A DNA stretch of 64,000 nucleotides, taken from contig QKGS01000005.1 in assembly GCA_003250355.1 (NCBI GenBank), forward strand, positions 1 to 64,000, in the 5' to 3' direction. Source of the stretch: Bacteroidota bacterium (GTDB lineage Bacteria; Bacteroidota; Bacteroidia; Bacteroidales; SZUA-534). Of this stretch, positions 17,200 to 26,070 are shown in pieces (positions within the stretch are counted from its first letter, which is position 1; every line of letters begins with the position of its first letter). The translations under genes and the position numbers were made by a program. The notes under the pieces are model-generated. The model was not told where the DNA came from and did no database searches. It saw nothing but the letters and a program-made list of their open reading frames with translations.

Positions 17200-18015
17200 A
17201 TGAGTGATTTTAGCGAAAAACTGTATCAAATAATATTCGGAGCCGACACAAAATGGGGTAAACTATTCGATGTATTTCTAATATTTATGATACTATTGAG
17301 CATAATAGCAGTAATACTTGAGAGTGTTGAATCTATTGCTTGCAAATACGGTGAAATATTATTTATAACCGAATGGGTTATTACCATAACATTTACCATT
17401 GAATATATTGTTCGTATACTAATAGTTCGGCATCCGTTCAAGTTTGTATTCAGTTTTTTTGGTATTATCGACTTTTTAAGCTGCCTGCCTACCTATCTTG
17501 CATTATTTGTATCGGGAACACAGGGATTAATGGTAATACGAGCTCTAAGGCTATTGCGAGTATTCAGGGTATTAAAACTAAACCGCTACCTTTCGGAAAG
17601 TTCGTATTTAATTAGTGCACTTAAAGCCAGTAAGTATAAAATAAGTATATTTCTGTATGCAGTGCTTATGATAGTAATAGTAATAGGTGCTGTTATGTAT
17701 TTAGTAGAAGGTTCGGCCGGAGGGTTTACAAGCATACCGCGAAGTATGTACTGGGTAATAGTAACCATAACTACCGTAGGCTATGGCGATATAACACCAC
17801 AAACCACAATGGGACAATTTTTGGCAAGTATTATAATGATTCTTGGTTATGCAATAATAGCAGTACCCACAGGTATAGTTACATCAGAAATAAACCGCAT
17901 ACGAAAAGAAAAAGAAGAACCCTTGGCAGTGTGTTGCCCCGAATGTCTCAAAGAAGGCCACTCCGGCGATTCGCGCTTTTGCAAATATTGCGGAAGCGAA
18001 TTGTGTATATCGTAG
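17200..18015 (+). CDS. Voltage-gated potassium channel with C-terminal zinc ribbon
   Basis: A six-segment Kv-type channel: S1 near 23-42, S2 53-74, S3 82-104, and S4 near 112-128 with regularly spaced Arg (IRALRLLRVFRVLKLNR). S5 lies near 148-170, the selectivity filter TVGYGD is at 192-197, and S6 spans 205-228. After S6 comes a short charged linker and two Cys pairs, CPEC at 246-249 and CKYC at 261-264, which form a zinc-ribbon-like module in the cytoplasm. It should be an inner-membrane potassium channel of four subunits. The Cys module could bind zinc and sense redox or metal state; this is an inference. No neighbour suggests a pathway, and I see no consensus promoter near the ATG. Confidence 0.92.
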   Translation: MSDFSEKLYQIIFGADTKWGKLFDVFLIFMILLSIIAVILESVESIACKYGEILFITEWVITITFTIEYIVRILIVRHPFKFVFSFFGIIDFLSCLPTYLALFVSGTQGLMVIRALRLLRVFRVLKLNRYLSESSYLISALKASKYKISIFLYAVLMIVIVIGAVMYLVEGSAGGFTSIPRSMYWVIVTITTVGYGDITPQTTMGQFLASIIMILGYAIIAVPTGIVTSEINRIRKEKEEPLAVCCPECLKEGHSGDSRFCKYCGSELCIS

Positions 18016-18016
18016 T

Positions 18017-18170
18017 TAAACCCGAACTATCGTTAGCTTGTTTTATAAGAGCCGCTGATTCGCTAATTAAAACCGGAACAACTAGAAATAATATAAATAC
18101 AATGCCGCTAATTCGCCGATTAAGAACAAATTAACACTTAACTAAACGACCACCAATTCGCTAATTATAA
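18017..18170. repeat. Intergenic CTAATTCGC-type repeats
   Basis: Three related words lie between the channel gene and its terminator: GCCGCTGATTCGCTAATT (18051-18068), GCCGCTAATTCGCCGATT (18104-18121) and ACCAATTCGCTAATT (about 18152-18166). A fourth, inverted, forms the right part of the hairpin at 18200-18236. The stretch opens with TTAAACCCGAACTAT, also seen near 394-408. No gene is visible in it. Confidence 0.6.
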
Positions 18171-18199
18171 AACACAACTATACAAAGTGTCACAAACAA

Positions 18200-18236
18200 A
18201 AAAGCCGCTTATTCCATTAGCGAATTAGCGGCTTTT
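18200..18236. terminator. Terminator after the potassium channel gene
   Basis: Stem AAAAGCCGCT/AGCGGCTTTT (18200-18209 with 18227-18236), loop of 17 bases that can form an inner ATTC/GAAT pairing. It carries T's on the plus strand and A's before it, so it can act in both directions. It lies 185 bases after the stop. Confidence 0.7.
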
Positions 18237-18314
18237 ATTGTTTTTATTTGCGCCCGACAGCTATTCAAGAATTATATTCAACATGAAATTGATATATTTA
18301 AGTTATCACTTCTA

Positions 18315-18420
18315 TATCTCACATCTCACATCTCACATCTCATATCTCATATCTCATATCTCATATCTCATATCTCATATCTCATATCTCATATCTCATA
18401 TCTCATATCTCATATCTCAC
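18315..18420. repeat. Heptamer tandem array (YATCTCA), about 15 copies
   Basis: About 15 head-to-tail copies of a seven-base unit. The first is TATCTCA, the next three are CATCTCA, and the rest TATCTCA. It lies between the convergent ends of the channel gene and metH. Three degenerate units of the complementary sense (ATATGAG, TAGTGAG, GTATGAG; 22183-22203) sit on the far side of metH. Because it lies outside coding sequence, copy-number change would not shift a reading frame. Confidence 0.95.
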
Positions 18421-18495
18421 ATTATAACACCGGTTACTGCAACTCACTTTAGGCAATATAATGCTGACGGTAAGAACTACTGCCCGGCTACTAAA

Positions 18496-21400
18496 CTACT
18501 CCTGCGGAACATAATTCAGCAAAGTACCACACCATTTTTCGGCAGTTTTCATATCCCACCCTTTGCGCTGAGCATAGTTTTCAACCTGTTCTTTGGTAAT
18601 TTTACCTACACCAAAATACTCCGACTCAGGATGTGCAAATACAAGACCCGATACCGATGCATTAGGGAACATGGCATAGCTTTCAGTTAAGGTAATACCT
18701 ACCGCAGGGGCATCAATTAAGTTGAAAAGCATATCCTTTTCGGTATGTTCAGGGCAAGCGGGGTAACCTATTGCCGGGCGAATACCTTTGTACTTCATTT
18801 TAATTAAGTCGTTCAGGTCGGTTTGCTCGTTGGGAGCATAACCCCACCACTCAGTACGAATACGCTTATGAACAAGTTCGGCAAATGCTTCAACCAGCCT
18901 GTCGGCTAAATATTTTATTAGCAACGCTGAATAATCGTCGTTATTATCTTCGTATTGCTTAACCTTAGCTTCGATTCCAATACCTGCTGTTACAGCAAAT
19001 GCACCAATATAATCTTTTACCCCCGAACTAACCGGAGCTATGTAGTCGGCTAACGATAAATAATATTTCTCGGTCGACATTATATGTTGCTGACGCAAAC
19101 CTCGGTAACGAGCTATCTCTTTGGTGTCATCCTGAGCATCGTAAATAATAATATCTTCACCATCGCTGTTAGCAGGATAATGAGCTATAACACCATTTGC
19201 CGTTAAGGCTTTCTCGTCTATTATTTCGTCGAGCAGATTGTTGGCATCGTTAAATAGCTTGGTTGCCTCTTCACCTTTTTCGGGGTGGGTAAGTATTTCG
19301 GGGTATTTACCCTTAATATCCCACGAGGTAAAGAAGAAAGTCCAGTCAATATACTCACGTATTTGGGCAAGGTCGTAATTGCGAATTTCAAAGCGACCCA
19401 TTTTAGCAGGTTTCACAATACGAGCTGTAGCTACATCGAACGGGCGTTTATTTGCCTGAGCCTGGGCAAACGGCACTTGTTGTTTTGACGAAGTTGCAAA
19501 GCGGGCTCTTATATCGTCGTATTCCTTACGAACATTAGCCAAATATTGCTCACGAGTACTTTGGCGCATTACCTCGCTCATAACACGAACGGCCTCCGAA
19601 GCATCTTTACAATGCAAAACCGGTCCGCTGTAGTGAGGTGCAATTTTTAAAGCAGTGTGTGCTTTTGATGTAGTTGCACCACCAACAAATAAAGGAATAG
19701 TCATTTTTCTACGCTCCATCTCTTTGGCTATGTGTACCATTTCATCGAGCGACGGGGTAATAAGTCCGCTACAAGCTACTATGTCAGAGTTTTCGGCTAT
19801 TGCATTATCTAAAATGTTATCGCATGGAACCATAACCCCCATATCGATATTAAAGAAATTGTTACATGAAAGTACAACAATAACAATGTTTTTGCCAATA
19901 TCGTGAACATCGCCTTTAACGGTAGCAAAGGTAACTTTACCAACATAGGTACGAGTTCCCGACACCCCTTTTTCCTGCTCAATAAACGGTTGCAAATAAG
20001 CTACTGCCTGTTTCATTACACGAGCTGTTTTAACAACCTGAGGCAGAAACATTTTACCGTCGCCAAATAGTTCCCCAACTATATTCATACCGTCCATAAG
20101 CGGCCCCTCAATAATGCTGAGCGAATTGGGATATTTTTCGCGAGCCTCGGCAAGGTCGGCATTCAAATAATCGGTAATACCCTTCATTAGTGAATACGAC
20201 AAACGCTGTTCGAGGGGTTTCTCGCGCCACTCTTCGGTTTTGGCAGTCTGCTTGGTATCGCTATCTTTTATTGTTTCGGCAAATTCAATAAGTCGCTCGC
20301 CCGCTTCAGGATGTTTGTTCAGCACAACATCTTCAACCAGTGCAAGCAAATCTTTGGGTATATCGTCGTAAATCTGAATCATACTTGGGTTTAGAATAGC
20401 CATATCCATACCCTCTTTAATAGCATGATATAAGAACACCGAGTGAATAGCCTCTCGTACAGTATTATTTCCGCGGAAGCTGAATGAAAGGTTGCTCAAT
20501 CCGCCGCTTATTTTGGCGTAAGGCAGGTTTGCCTTTATGTATTTAATAGTTTCAATAAATTCGACAGCATAGTTATTATGCTCGCTCATACCGGTAGCTA
20601 TGGCAAGTATATTAGGGTCGAAAATGATATCCTCAGGGGGAAACCCGAGTTGGTGAACCCAAATATCGTACATACGTTTACATACCTTGTTCTTGTATTC
20701 CGAGGTATCGGCCTGCCCTTTTTCGTCGAAAGCCATAAGCACAGCCGAGGCACCGTATTTGCTAATAAGCTTGGCTTTTTTAATAAATTCCTCTTCGCCC
20801 TCTTTTAGGCTAATGGAGTTAACAATAGCTTTGCCTTGTAACACTTTTAGTCCGGCCTCTATTGCTTCCCATTTCGATGAATCGACCATAATAGGGAGCT
20901 TCGATATTTCGGGCTCTGATACTATATAATTAAGAAAAACAGTCATCTCCTCAACAGCATCTAACAAACCGTCGTCGAGGTTAACGTCGATAATATTTGC
21001 ACCGCCTTCAACCTGGTTGCGGGCAATACTTAAAGCCTCTTCGTATTTTTTTTCACGAATAAGACGGGCAAACATTTTACTGCCGGCTACGTTGGTACGC
21101 TCGCCCACATTGTAAAACGTTACATCGTTATTAATGGTTAACGGTTCAAGACCACTCAAGCGTGTTTCTTGCTTTATTTCAATTTTTTGGCGGGGTTCAT
21201 ACCCTTCCGATATTTGAGCAATAGCCTTAATGTGTATAGGCTGAGTCCCGCAACAACCGCCAATAATATTAACCATTTTGCTCTCAAGATAAGGTTTTAT
21301 TTTGGCAGCCATGGTTTCGGCAAGTTCATCGTATTCGCCAAGCTGGTTAGGTAATCCGGCATTGGGATACATACTAATATTCCATGGCGATTTGGTGTGA

Positions 21401-22173
21401 AGGTCGTCCATGTATGGCCGCATACCATCGGCACCAAATGAGCAGTTAAGCCCTATGCTGAGCAAATTCATGTGCGAAAGCGAAATAAGAAACGCCTCAA
21501 CAGTTTGCCCCGAAAGGGTACGACCACTCTTATCGGCAATGGTTACCGATACCATAATTGGTAGCACCTTATTGTATTTGTCAAAAGCATTTTGCACACC
21601 AACATAGGCAGCTTTAGCATTTAAAATATCGAAAACTGTTTCAATAAGTATAATATCAACACCCCCTTCTATAAGGCCTTCTGCTTGTTCCTGATACGAT
21701 TCTACAAGTTCGTCGAAGGTAACACCGCGCTTGCTGGGATCGTTTACATCGGGCGATATTGATGCTGTTTTATTGGTAGGCCCCATAGAGCCGGCAACAA
21801 AACGGGGTTTATCGGGGTTGTTAGCAGTAAACTCATCGGCTACCTGTCGGGCATTTTGTGCAGCTGCAATATTAATACGGCGTACCAGGTGCTGCATATC
21901 GTAATCGGCCTGCGATATGCTTGTAGCATTGAACGAGTTGGTTTCAATAATATCGGATCCGGCTTCGAGGAACATTCGGTGAATTTCTTTGCAAATGTCG
22001 GGGCGGGTTATTGATAGCAAATCGTTGTTTCCTTTCAGGTCGGTATGGAAATTTTTAAACTCCTCGCCTCGGTAATCGGCTTCCTGCAACTTGTATTTCT
22101 GAATCATGGTACCCGTAGCACCATCGAGTATAAGTACTCTCTCTTTTAATAATTGTTCTATTGTTTTTGACAT
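18496..22173 (-). CDS. metH: Cobalamin-dependent methionine synthase
   Basis: A 1225-residue, full-length enzyme that methylates homocysteine from methyltetrahydrofolate through methylcobalamin. Domains in order: homocysteine-binding ([13 protein letters not shown] at the start, zinc Cys in [10 protein letters not shown] and IIGGCCGT near 305-312); pterin-binding ([27 protein letters not shown]); cap; B12-binding with the axial-ligand motif DVHDIGKNI and [11 protein letters not shown]; and the reactivation domain ([30 protein letters not shown]). Nothing is missing. I looked for a cobalamin riboswitch in the 220 bases upstream and saw none; that space holds heptamer and REP-like repeats instead. 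metX lies 570 bases upstream on the same strand, in a separate unit with its own riboswitch. Confidence 0.97.
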   Translation of the reverse strand: MSKTIEQLLKERVLILDGATGTMIQKYKLQEADYRGEEFKNFHTDLKGNNDLLSITRPDICKEIHRMFLEAGSDIIETNSFNATSISQADYDMQHLVRRINIAAAQNARQVADEFTANNPDKPRFVAGSMGPTNKTASISPDVNDPSKRGVTFDELVESYQEQAEGLIEGGVDIILIETVFDILNAKAAYVGVQNAFDKYNKVLPIMVSVTIADKSGRTLSGQTVEAFLISLSHMNLLSIGLNCSFGADGMRPYMDDLHTKSPWNISMYPNAGLPNQLGEYDELAETMAAKIKPYLESKMVNIIGGCCGTQPIHIKAIAQISEGYEPRQKIEIKQETRLSGLEPLTINNDVTFYNVGERTNVAGSKMFARLIREKKYEEALSIARNQVEGGANIIDVNLDDGLLDAVEEMTVFLNYIVSEPEISKLPIMVDSSKWEAIEAGLKVLQGKAIVNSISLKEGEEEFIKKAKLISKYGASAVLMAFDEKGQADTSEYKNKVCKRMYDIWVHQLGFPPEDIIFDPNILAIATGMSEHNNYAVEFIETIKYIKANLPYAKISGGLSNLSFSFRGNNTVREAIHSVFLYHAIKEGMDMAILNPSMIQIYDDIPKDLLALVEDVVLNKHPEAGERLIEFAETIKDSDTKQTAKTEEWREKPLEQRLSYSLMKGITDYLNADLAEAREKYPNSLSIIEGPLMDGMNIVGELFGDGKMFLPQVVKTARVMKQAVAYLQPFIEQEKGVSGTRTYVGKVTFATVKGDVHDIGKNIVIVVLSCNNFFNIDMGVMVPCDNILDNAIAENSDIVACSGLITPSLDEMVHIAKEMERRKMTIPLFVGGATTSKAHTALKIAPHYSGPVLHCKDASEAVRVMSEVMRQSTREQYLANVRKEYDDIRARFATSSKQQVPFAQAQANKRPFDVATARIVKPAKMGRFEIRNYDLAQIREYIDWTFFFTSWDIKGKYPEILTHPEKGEEATKLFNDANNLLDEIIDEKALTANGVIAHYPANSDGEDIIIYDAQDDTKEIARYRGLRQQHIMSTEKYYLSLADYIAPVSSGVKDYIGAFAVTAGIGIEAKVKQYEDNNDDYSALLIKYLADRLVEAFAELVHKRIRTEWWGYAPNEQTDLNDLIKMKYKGIRPAIGYPACPEHTEKDMLFNLIDAPAVGITLTESYAMFPNASVSGLVFAHPESEYFGVGKITKEQVENYAQRKGWDMKTAEKWCGTLLNYVPQE

Positions 22174-22182
22174 AGTTGTTAG

Positions 22183-22203
22183 ATATGAGTAGTGAGGTAT
22201 GAG
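22183..22203. repeat. Degenerate heptamers upstream of metH
   Basis: Three consecutive seven-base units ending in TGAG (ATATGAG, TAGTGAG, GTATGAG), followed by ATTGTGAG. They are inverted relative to the large array downstream of metH. Confidence 0.55.
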
Positions 22204-22290
22204 ATTGTGAGACTCACTCTTCGCCTACTTATTTTTGTTTTTTGACTTTTCCTATTTTTTAACTTATCTACTTAACTTTCCTATATTACT

Positions 22291-22355
22291 ACCACACGAG
22301 TCCTCTCGTGTGGTTTATATCATTACCACGCCATACAATCGCACGGTAGCGATGG
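22291..22355. repeat. REP-like hairpin pair upstream of metH
   Basis: A perfect ten-base stem ACCACACGAG/CTCGTGTGGT (22291-22300 with 22305-22314) around TCCT is followed 23 bases later by a five-base stem ATCGC/GCGAT (22338-22342 with 22349-22353) in a GC-richer stretch. The pair is more GC-rich than its surroundings and resembles extragenic palindromic repeats. No nearby transposase would explain it. Confidence 0.55.
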
Positions 22356-22394
22356 GGTTTTTGACTGCTTACTGAAGACTAAGAACTGCCAATT

Positions 22395-22666
22395 TTAAAA
22401 AATCGATAATTCAAATCCTTCTTCATTGGCTAGTGAAATATTTTCTCCGCTTTGAGTTAATACAAGTAACCCAAGCTCTTAGCTACATCCTCACTTTCTT
22501 TTGGAACTGCCATGCCTGCTACTGCCCCAATAATCTTTTTATCGGCATATTCAGGAAATAATACCTTAAATAATGGCAATTGATTGTCATAAAATTTCTG
22601 AACATCTTTTGGATGCAACTTATATTTTACTTCAATTACAATCATTGTATTTCTATTATCGCTCAT
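22395..22666 (-). pseudogene. Remnant of a PD-(D/E)XK-type nuclease-like protein
   Basis: From an ATG at 22666 the frame gives 69 residues: IVIEVKYKLHPKDVQKFYDN, then LFPEYADKKIIGAVAGMAVP and KSLGYLY, then a stop. A one-base change of frame at that stop continues as LTQSGENISLANEEGFELSIF to a stop at 22395. GYL(V)LTQSGENI is how the C-terminus of this family of uncharacterised nuclease-fold proteins normally reads, and IEVKYK looks like the E-x-K of the PD-(D/E)XK core. The N-terminal half of the usual protein is absent. So it seems to be a decayed fragment with a frameshift near 22457. I recall the C-terminal motif but not a firm family name. Confidence 0.6.
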
Positions 22667-22744
22667 TGCTGTAATTTCAATAATACAAAGTTACAAAATA
22701 GCGTTCATTACACTTTATACTTCGCTGTTCAAAATTACGAGTTC

Positions 22745-23821
22745 TTACTTTCCCAGAAACTCCTTATAAATCTCATTTTGCTTTTCAAATTCCAAAAGGA
22801 ATCCATCGTGACCAAAAAACGATTTTAATTCAACGTATTTGCTATCAGGAATATGTTCAGCTATTTGTTTTTGCTCATCGGGCGGAAATAGTAAGTCGGT
22901 ATCTATTCCGATTACTAATGTTTTTGCTGTTATTTTCGACAAAGCCTCTGCTACACTTCCGCGACCGCGCGCCACATTATGCGAATCGAGAGCTTTGGTT
23001 AAGTAATAATACGAATATGCATTAAAACGTATTGCAAGCTTATCGCCCTGATAGCGCTGGTATGAACTGGCTCTGTAATCGTCGAGCTTATCGTTGCTGT
23101 TTTCTGCCTGAGTTAAATTATAAGCATTGCGGTTGCGGTAGCTTATAAGAGCAATTGCCCGCGCAGCCTTCATCCCTTTTTCACCACCCTCGGGCTCATC
23201 GTCGTAGAAGGTATGGTCGGCCTCTATGCTCATACGCTGACTGGTGTTAAATGCATTTACCCATGGTGAATTAATAGCATTTGTGGCAACAAAAAAAGCA
23301 TGGTCAAATATACCAGGGTTGGTTATAGTCCACTCCAACGCCTGATGACCACCTATTGAGCAACCAAGTATTAAATATATTTTATCAATACCCAAATGCT
23401 TGCGCAGTATTTCGTGTGCTTTAACCTGGTCGCGCACTGTTATTTGCGGAAACGACCTGTAATAAGGCTCCCCTGTTTTTGAATTTATTGACAACGGTCC
23501 TGTACTACCGTAGCACGAACCTATTATATTGGCACAAACAATAAAGTATTTTGCAGGGTCGAAAAATTTACCTTCGCCAACCATTCCCGGCCACCAGTCT
23601 ACAGGGTCGGCATTGGCCGTAAAGGCATGGCACATCCACACTATATTACTTTTGTCGGCATTCATAGTGCCGTATGTAGTATATGCAATCTCTATCTCAG
23701 GCAACGACTCGCCGTTTTCGCACACAAATTTTTGTTTATGTTTCAAATATTTAAGGTTTTGCCCCTCGTTGTGCGATAAATACTTTGGCTTTATTAAGCT
23801 GTACTGGTTTGAAAGTGTCAT
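22745..23821 (-). CDS. metX: Homoserine O-acetyltransferase
   Basis: This alpha/beta hydrolase acylates homoserine in methionine synthesis. With the start at 23821 it has 358 residues. The nucleophile is S155 in GCSIGG, the acid D309 in GIDTDLLFPP and the base H338 in FGHDGF; YRSFPQITVRD and NSPWVNAFN are typical MetX segments. An in-frame ATG at 23905 would add 28 residues (MHKSLNVYVGSFLF-) that do not belong to the family, so the shorter form is preferred. It is preceded by a SAM-I riboswitch, so expression should fall when S-adenosylmethionine is plentiful. The product feeds sulfhydrylation to homocysteine, the substrate of MetH encoded downstream. Confidence 0.95.
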   Translation of the reverse strand: MTLSNQYSLIKPKYLSHNEGQNLKYLKHKQKFVCENGESLPEIEIAYTTYGTMNADKSNIVWMCHAFTANADPVDWWPGMVGEGKFFDPAKYFIVCANIIGSCYGSTGPLSINSKTGEPYYRSFPQITVRDQVKAHEILRKHLGIDKIYLILGCSIGGHQALEWTITNPGIFDHAFFVATNAINSPWVNAFNTSQRMSIEADHTFYDDEPEGGEKGMKAARAIALISYRNRNAYNLTQAENSNDKLDDYRASSYQRYQGDKLAIRFNAYSYYYLTKALDSHNVARGRGSVAEALSKITAKTLVIGIDTDLLFPPDEQKQIAEHIPDSKYVELKSFFGHDGFLLEFEKQNEIYKEFLGK

Positions 23822-23982
23822 ATCTGTTATTGTTATTTTAAATTTGAAATAGGCCTTTCGGCTAAATAAAAATGAACCTACATACACATTGAGGCTTTTG
23901 TGCAAGCGGAACTGTATTCTCTGTTGAGAATATTTACAAATGTTAGAAATAAAAATATTGCTTTACCCATTCTGCTAATCTT

Positions 23983-24092
23983 TTGTTATAATTTTCCCCA
24001 TTAACCGGGGTTAGGTATTAGCACCTTTCCTTTGAGGGGGCAGGTTGCCAGGGTGTCACAGAGCCTAATCTCTCAACCCTTCTCTATAACAA
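23983..24092 (-). promoter_or_regulatory. SAM-I (S-box) riboswitch upstream of metX
   Basis: On the minus strand, P1 is formed by TTGTTATA (24085-24092) and TATAACAA (23983-23990). Inside lie the S-box core words AGAGAAGGGTTGAGAG, TGTGACACCCTGGCAACC and GGTGCTAATACCTAACC, and a CCCC/GGGG P4 hairpin (24007-24010 with 23996-23999). These match the SAM-I consensus in order. No terminator with a T run follows before the gene. A TATTCTC/GAGAATA hairpin at 23915-23932 could be part of the expression platform, so control of translation or of another kind is more likely than termination. Confidence 0.92.
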
Positions 24093-24122
24093 CAAACTAC
24101 TATTAATCGTGTTTTGAGGATA

Positions 24123-24130
24123 CAAAGATA
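24123..24130 (-). promoter_or_regulatory. -7 element for the SAM riboswitch-metX transcript
   Basis: TATCTTTG on the minus strand, 30 bases before the first P1 base of the riboswitch. Confidence 0.6.
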
Positions 24131-24208
24131 ATTTCAAATAATCAGATAAAATAGTATTTTAAGTAAAAATTCAAATGAATTTTAATTTTCCCTTTTATAT
24201 AAAAGTTT

Positions 24209-24216
24209 TATTTTTG
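24209..24216 (+). promoter_or_regulatory. -7 element of the MORN-variant gene
   Basis: TATTTTTG, 22 bases before the proposed TTG start at 24239. Confidence 0.55.
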
Positions 24217-24238
24217 AATAAAATAATTGTAAGCGATT

Positions 24239-25093
24239 TTGAAATACTCATTTATTATATTATTCATCTTGTTTCAAATATCAGGCATAGCCCAAACATT
24301 TGAACTTATGAATGGCGACACTATTAATCGTCGTGATGCAAACAACAAACGTCAAGGGCTTTGGATAAGCTTTTCGGCACAACAAACCATTATTGAAAAA
24401 GGTAATTTTGTTGACAATAAAAAACAAGGTGTTTGGATATCGTACTACCCCAACAACAATAAAAAAAGCGAAATAACATATCAGGACAACCGCCCCGACG
24501 GGCCTGCAACCATGTATTATGAAAATGGTGTTGTTTCGGAAAAGGGGATATGGAAAATAAACAAATGGGTAGGCGATTATCAATATTTTCATGAAAATGG
24601 GAATATGAAATATGAATTTGAGTACAATGAATCGGGCAAGCGAACCGGGCAACAAAAATACTACTACAACGACGGAGGCCTTATGTACAAAGGCGACTGG
24701 AACGATGGCAAAAAAGAAGGGGTACTTACCGAATACTACCCCAACGGTTCTGTAAAATCGGAAATGAATTTCGCCGACGGTCAGGTTGATATTGGCACAA
24801 TTAAAGAGTATCAGGTTTCAGAAAAGCCTGCTAAAAAAGTATATGCAAAAAAACCTGAATATCAAAAAACGTCGGCTCCGGCGGCTGCATCTTCCGATAG
24901 CGATAAAGATTACTTTACACTTACCGGATATTTTAAAACTTACAACGAACAAAAGAAACTTGACCGCGAAGGCGATTTTGTTAAAGGAAAACTCGTTAAC
25001 GGCAAACGTTATATTTACGACGACGACGGCAACCTAACCAAAACACTTATTTATAAAGACGGAAAGGTTATTAGTTCGGTTGATGCGGAATAG
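24239..25093 (+). CDS. Secreted MORN-variant (YwqK-like) repeat protein
   Basis: A 284-residue exported protein built of MORN_2/YwqK-type repeats of about 22 residues: KRQGLWISFS, KKQGVWISYYPNN, RPDGPATMYYENG, KWVGDYQYFHENG, KRTGQQKYYYNDGG and KKEGVLTEYYPNG. A C-terminal segment with a Pro/Ala/Ser-rich linker follows. Such repeats form surface beta-hairpin sheets; partners are unknown. The start appears to be TTG at 24239: the signal peptide (KYSFIILFILFQISGIAQ) begins directly after it and no ATG precedes it in frame within the transcript. The next ATG (24308) would remove the signal peptide. The repeat type is related to the MORN tail of the glycosyltransferase at 9836. Confidence 0.8.
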   Translation: MKYSFIILFILFQISGIAQTFELMNGDTINRRDANNKRQGLWISFSAQQTIIEKGNFVDNKKQGVWISYYPNNNKKSEITYQDNRPDGPATMYYENGVVSEKGIWKINKWVGDYQYFHENGNMKYEFEYNESGKRTGQQKYYYNDGGLMYKGDWNDGKKEGVLTEYYPNGSVKSEMNFADGQVDIGTIKEYQVSEKPAKKVYAKKPEYQKTSAPAAASSDSDKDYFTLTGYFKTYNEQKKLDREGDFVKGKLVNGKRYIYDDDGNLTKTLIYKDGKVISSVDAE

Positions 25094-25181
25094 AGTTATA
25101 ACAATTATTTACAGCACAGTCCTTTATATTTATTGATAAAGTATCACTTTATTATGTAGTTGCTTAAAATACATTTTCATT

Positions 25182-25994
25182 ATGAAAATTGAATCTTATG
25201 ATATTTTACCTCAACTAAAACCATATATACATTATATCAGAAACTTCGAGATTAATGAATCAGAGGTAAGTATTGAAAAACTATCGCCACACCCACTTCC
25301 CGGACTAATATTGCAATACGGTGACAAAGCAAAATACAATCTACTCGACAATAGAACTCATGATTTTGCTACTTGCTATTTTGCTTTTCCTATCCTCACA
25401 AAGCATAAACTGAATTTTCAAATTATTGGCAACTATAAAGCTCTAATTATAGTTTTTACCCCCGGAGGATTCAATACACTTTTCAAATACCCGCTAATTA
25501 ACTTTATACAAACTCCAATAATTGATTTTAATGATTTGGTTAGTACCAATAATCGGATGAACTTCAATTGGGCATTTGACACTAACATAAGTACTACTCA
25601 AAAGTCAACTCTTATCCAATTACTTCTTTGTGGTTTTATAAAAGAACACAACAACATCAGCTTTGCAAATAATATTGCCTCAGAGATATTTAATAGGCAG
25701 GGTATTATTGATATACATCAACTTGCCAACAAGTATAATATAACAGAACGTACTCTTGAACGAAATTTTTTAATTGAACATGGCGTTAATCCATATTATT
25801 ATAGTAGAATAGTACGTTGTCACTTATTACTAAAAGATATATGCTGTATAGAAAATCCAGATTGGCTTGACTTGGTTATAAAATACGGCTATCACGATAA
25901 AGCTCATTTGGTTAACGACTTTAAAAAAATAATAGGAGTTCCACCTGCCACTTTTGCAAGGTCTAAGTCTATTATGGAAAAGAGCACTCGATAA
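25182..25994 (+). CDS. AraC-family transcription regulator
   Basis: The C-terminal third is an AraC/XylS double helix-turn-helix (IIDIHQLANKYNITERTLER, then LDLVIKYGYHDKAHLVNDFK and VPPATFARS). The N-terminal 150 residues are of the type (DUF6597-like: LKPYIHYIRNFEI, SPHPLPGLILQYGD) common in Bacteroidota AraC regulators that respond to unknown signals. It lacks receiver or membrane domains, so it is a cytoplasmic one-component regulator. It is followed by a beta-helix lipoprotein gene 76 bases on, which could be its target, though nothing in the sequence proves it. Confidence 0.88.
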   Translation: MKIESYDILPQLKPYIHYIRNFEINESEVSIEKLSPHPLPGLILQYGDKAKYNLLDNRTHDFATCYFAFPILTKHKLNFQIIGNYKALIIVFTPGGFNTLFKYPLINFIQTPIIDFNDLVSTNNRMNFNWAFDTNISTTQKSTLIQLLLCGFIKEHNNISFANNIASEIFNRQGIIDIHQLANKYNITERTLERNFLIEHGVNPYYYSRIVRCHLLLKDICCIENPDWLDLVIKYGYHDKAHLVNDFKKIIGVPPATFARSKSIMEKSTR

Positions 25995-26070
25995 CATTTT
26001 GTCGATTTTTTACAATACATACACCCCTGTTTTTATAAAATTTTGCCTTTAAATATTTAAACAAATAATT

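Noticed and set aside
18315-18420. CRISPR array
   Set aside because: The units are seven bases with no spacers and no cas genes nearby; it is a simple tandem repeat.
18238-18690. A long plus-strand frame with repeated SHISYLI residues
   Set aside because: It is the translation of the heptamer array plus the antisense of the metH end; no start signals and no conserved domain.
22174-22456. Cobalamin riboswitch upstream of metH
   Set aside because: No B12-box word or matching hairpin layout is visible; the space holds heptamers and REP-like hairpins.
23822-23905. Longer N-terminus of MetX
   Set aside because: The 28 extra residues are unlike the family start and fall in the riboswitch expression platform.
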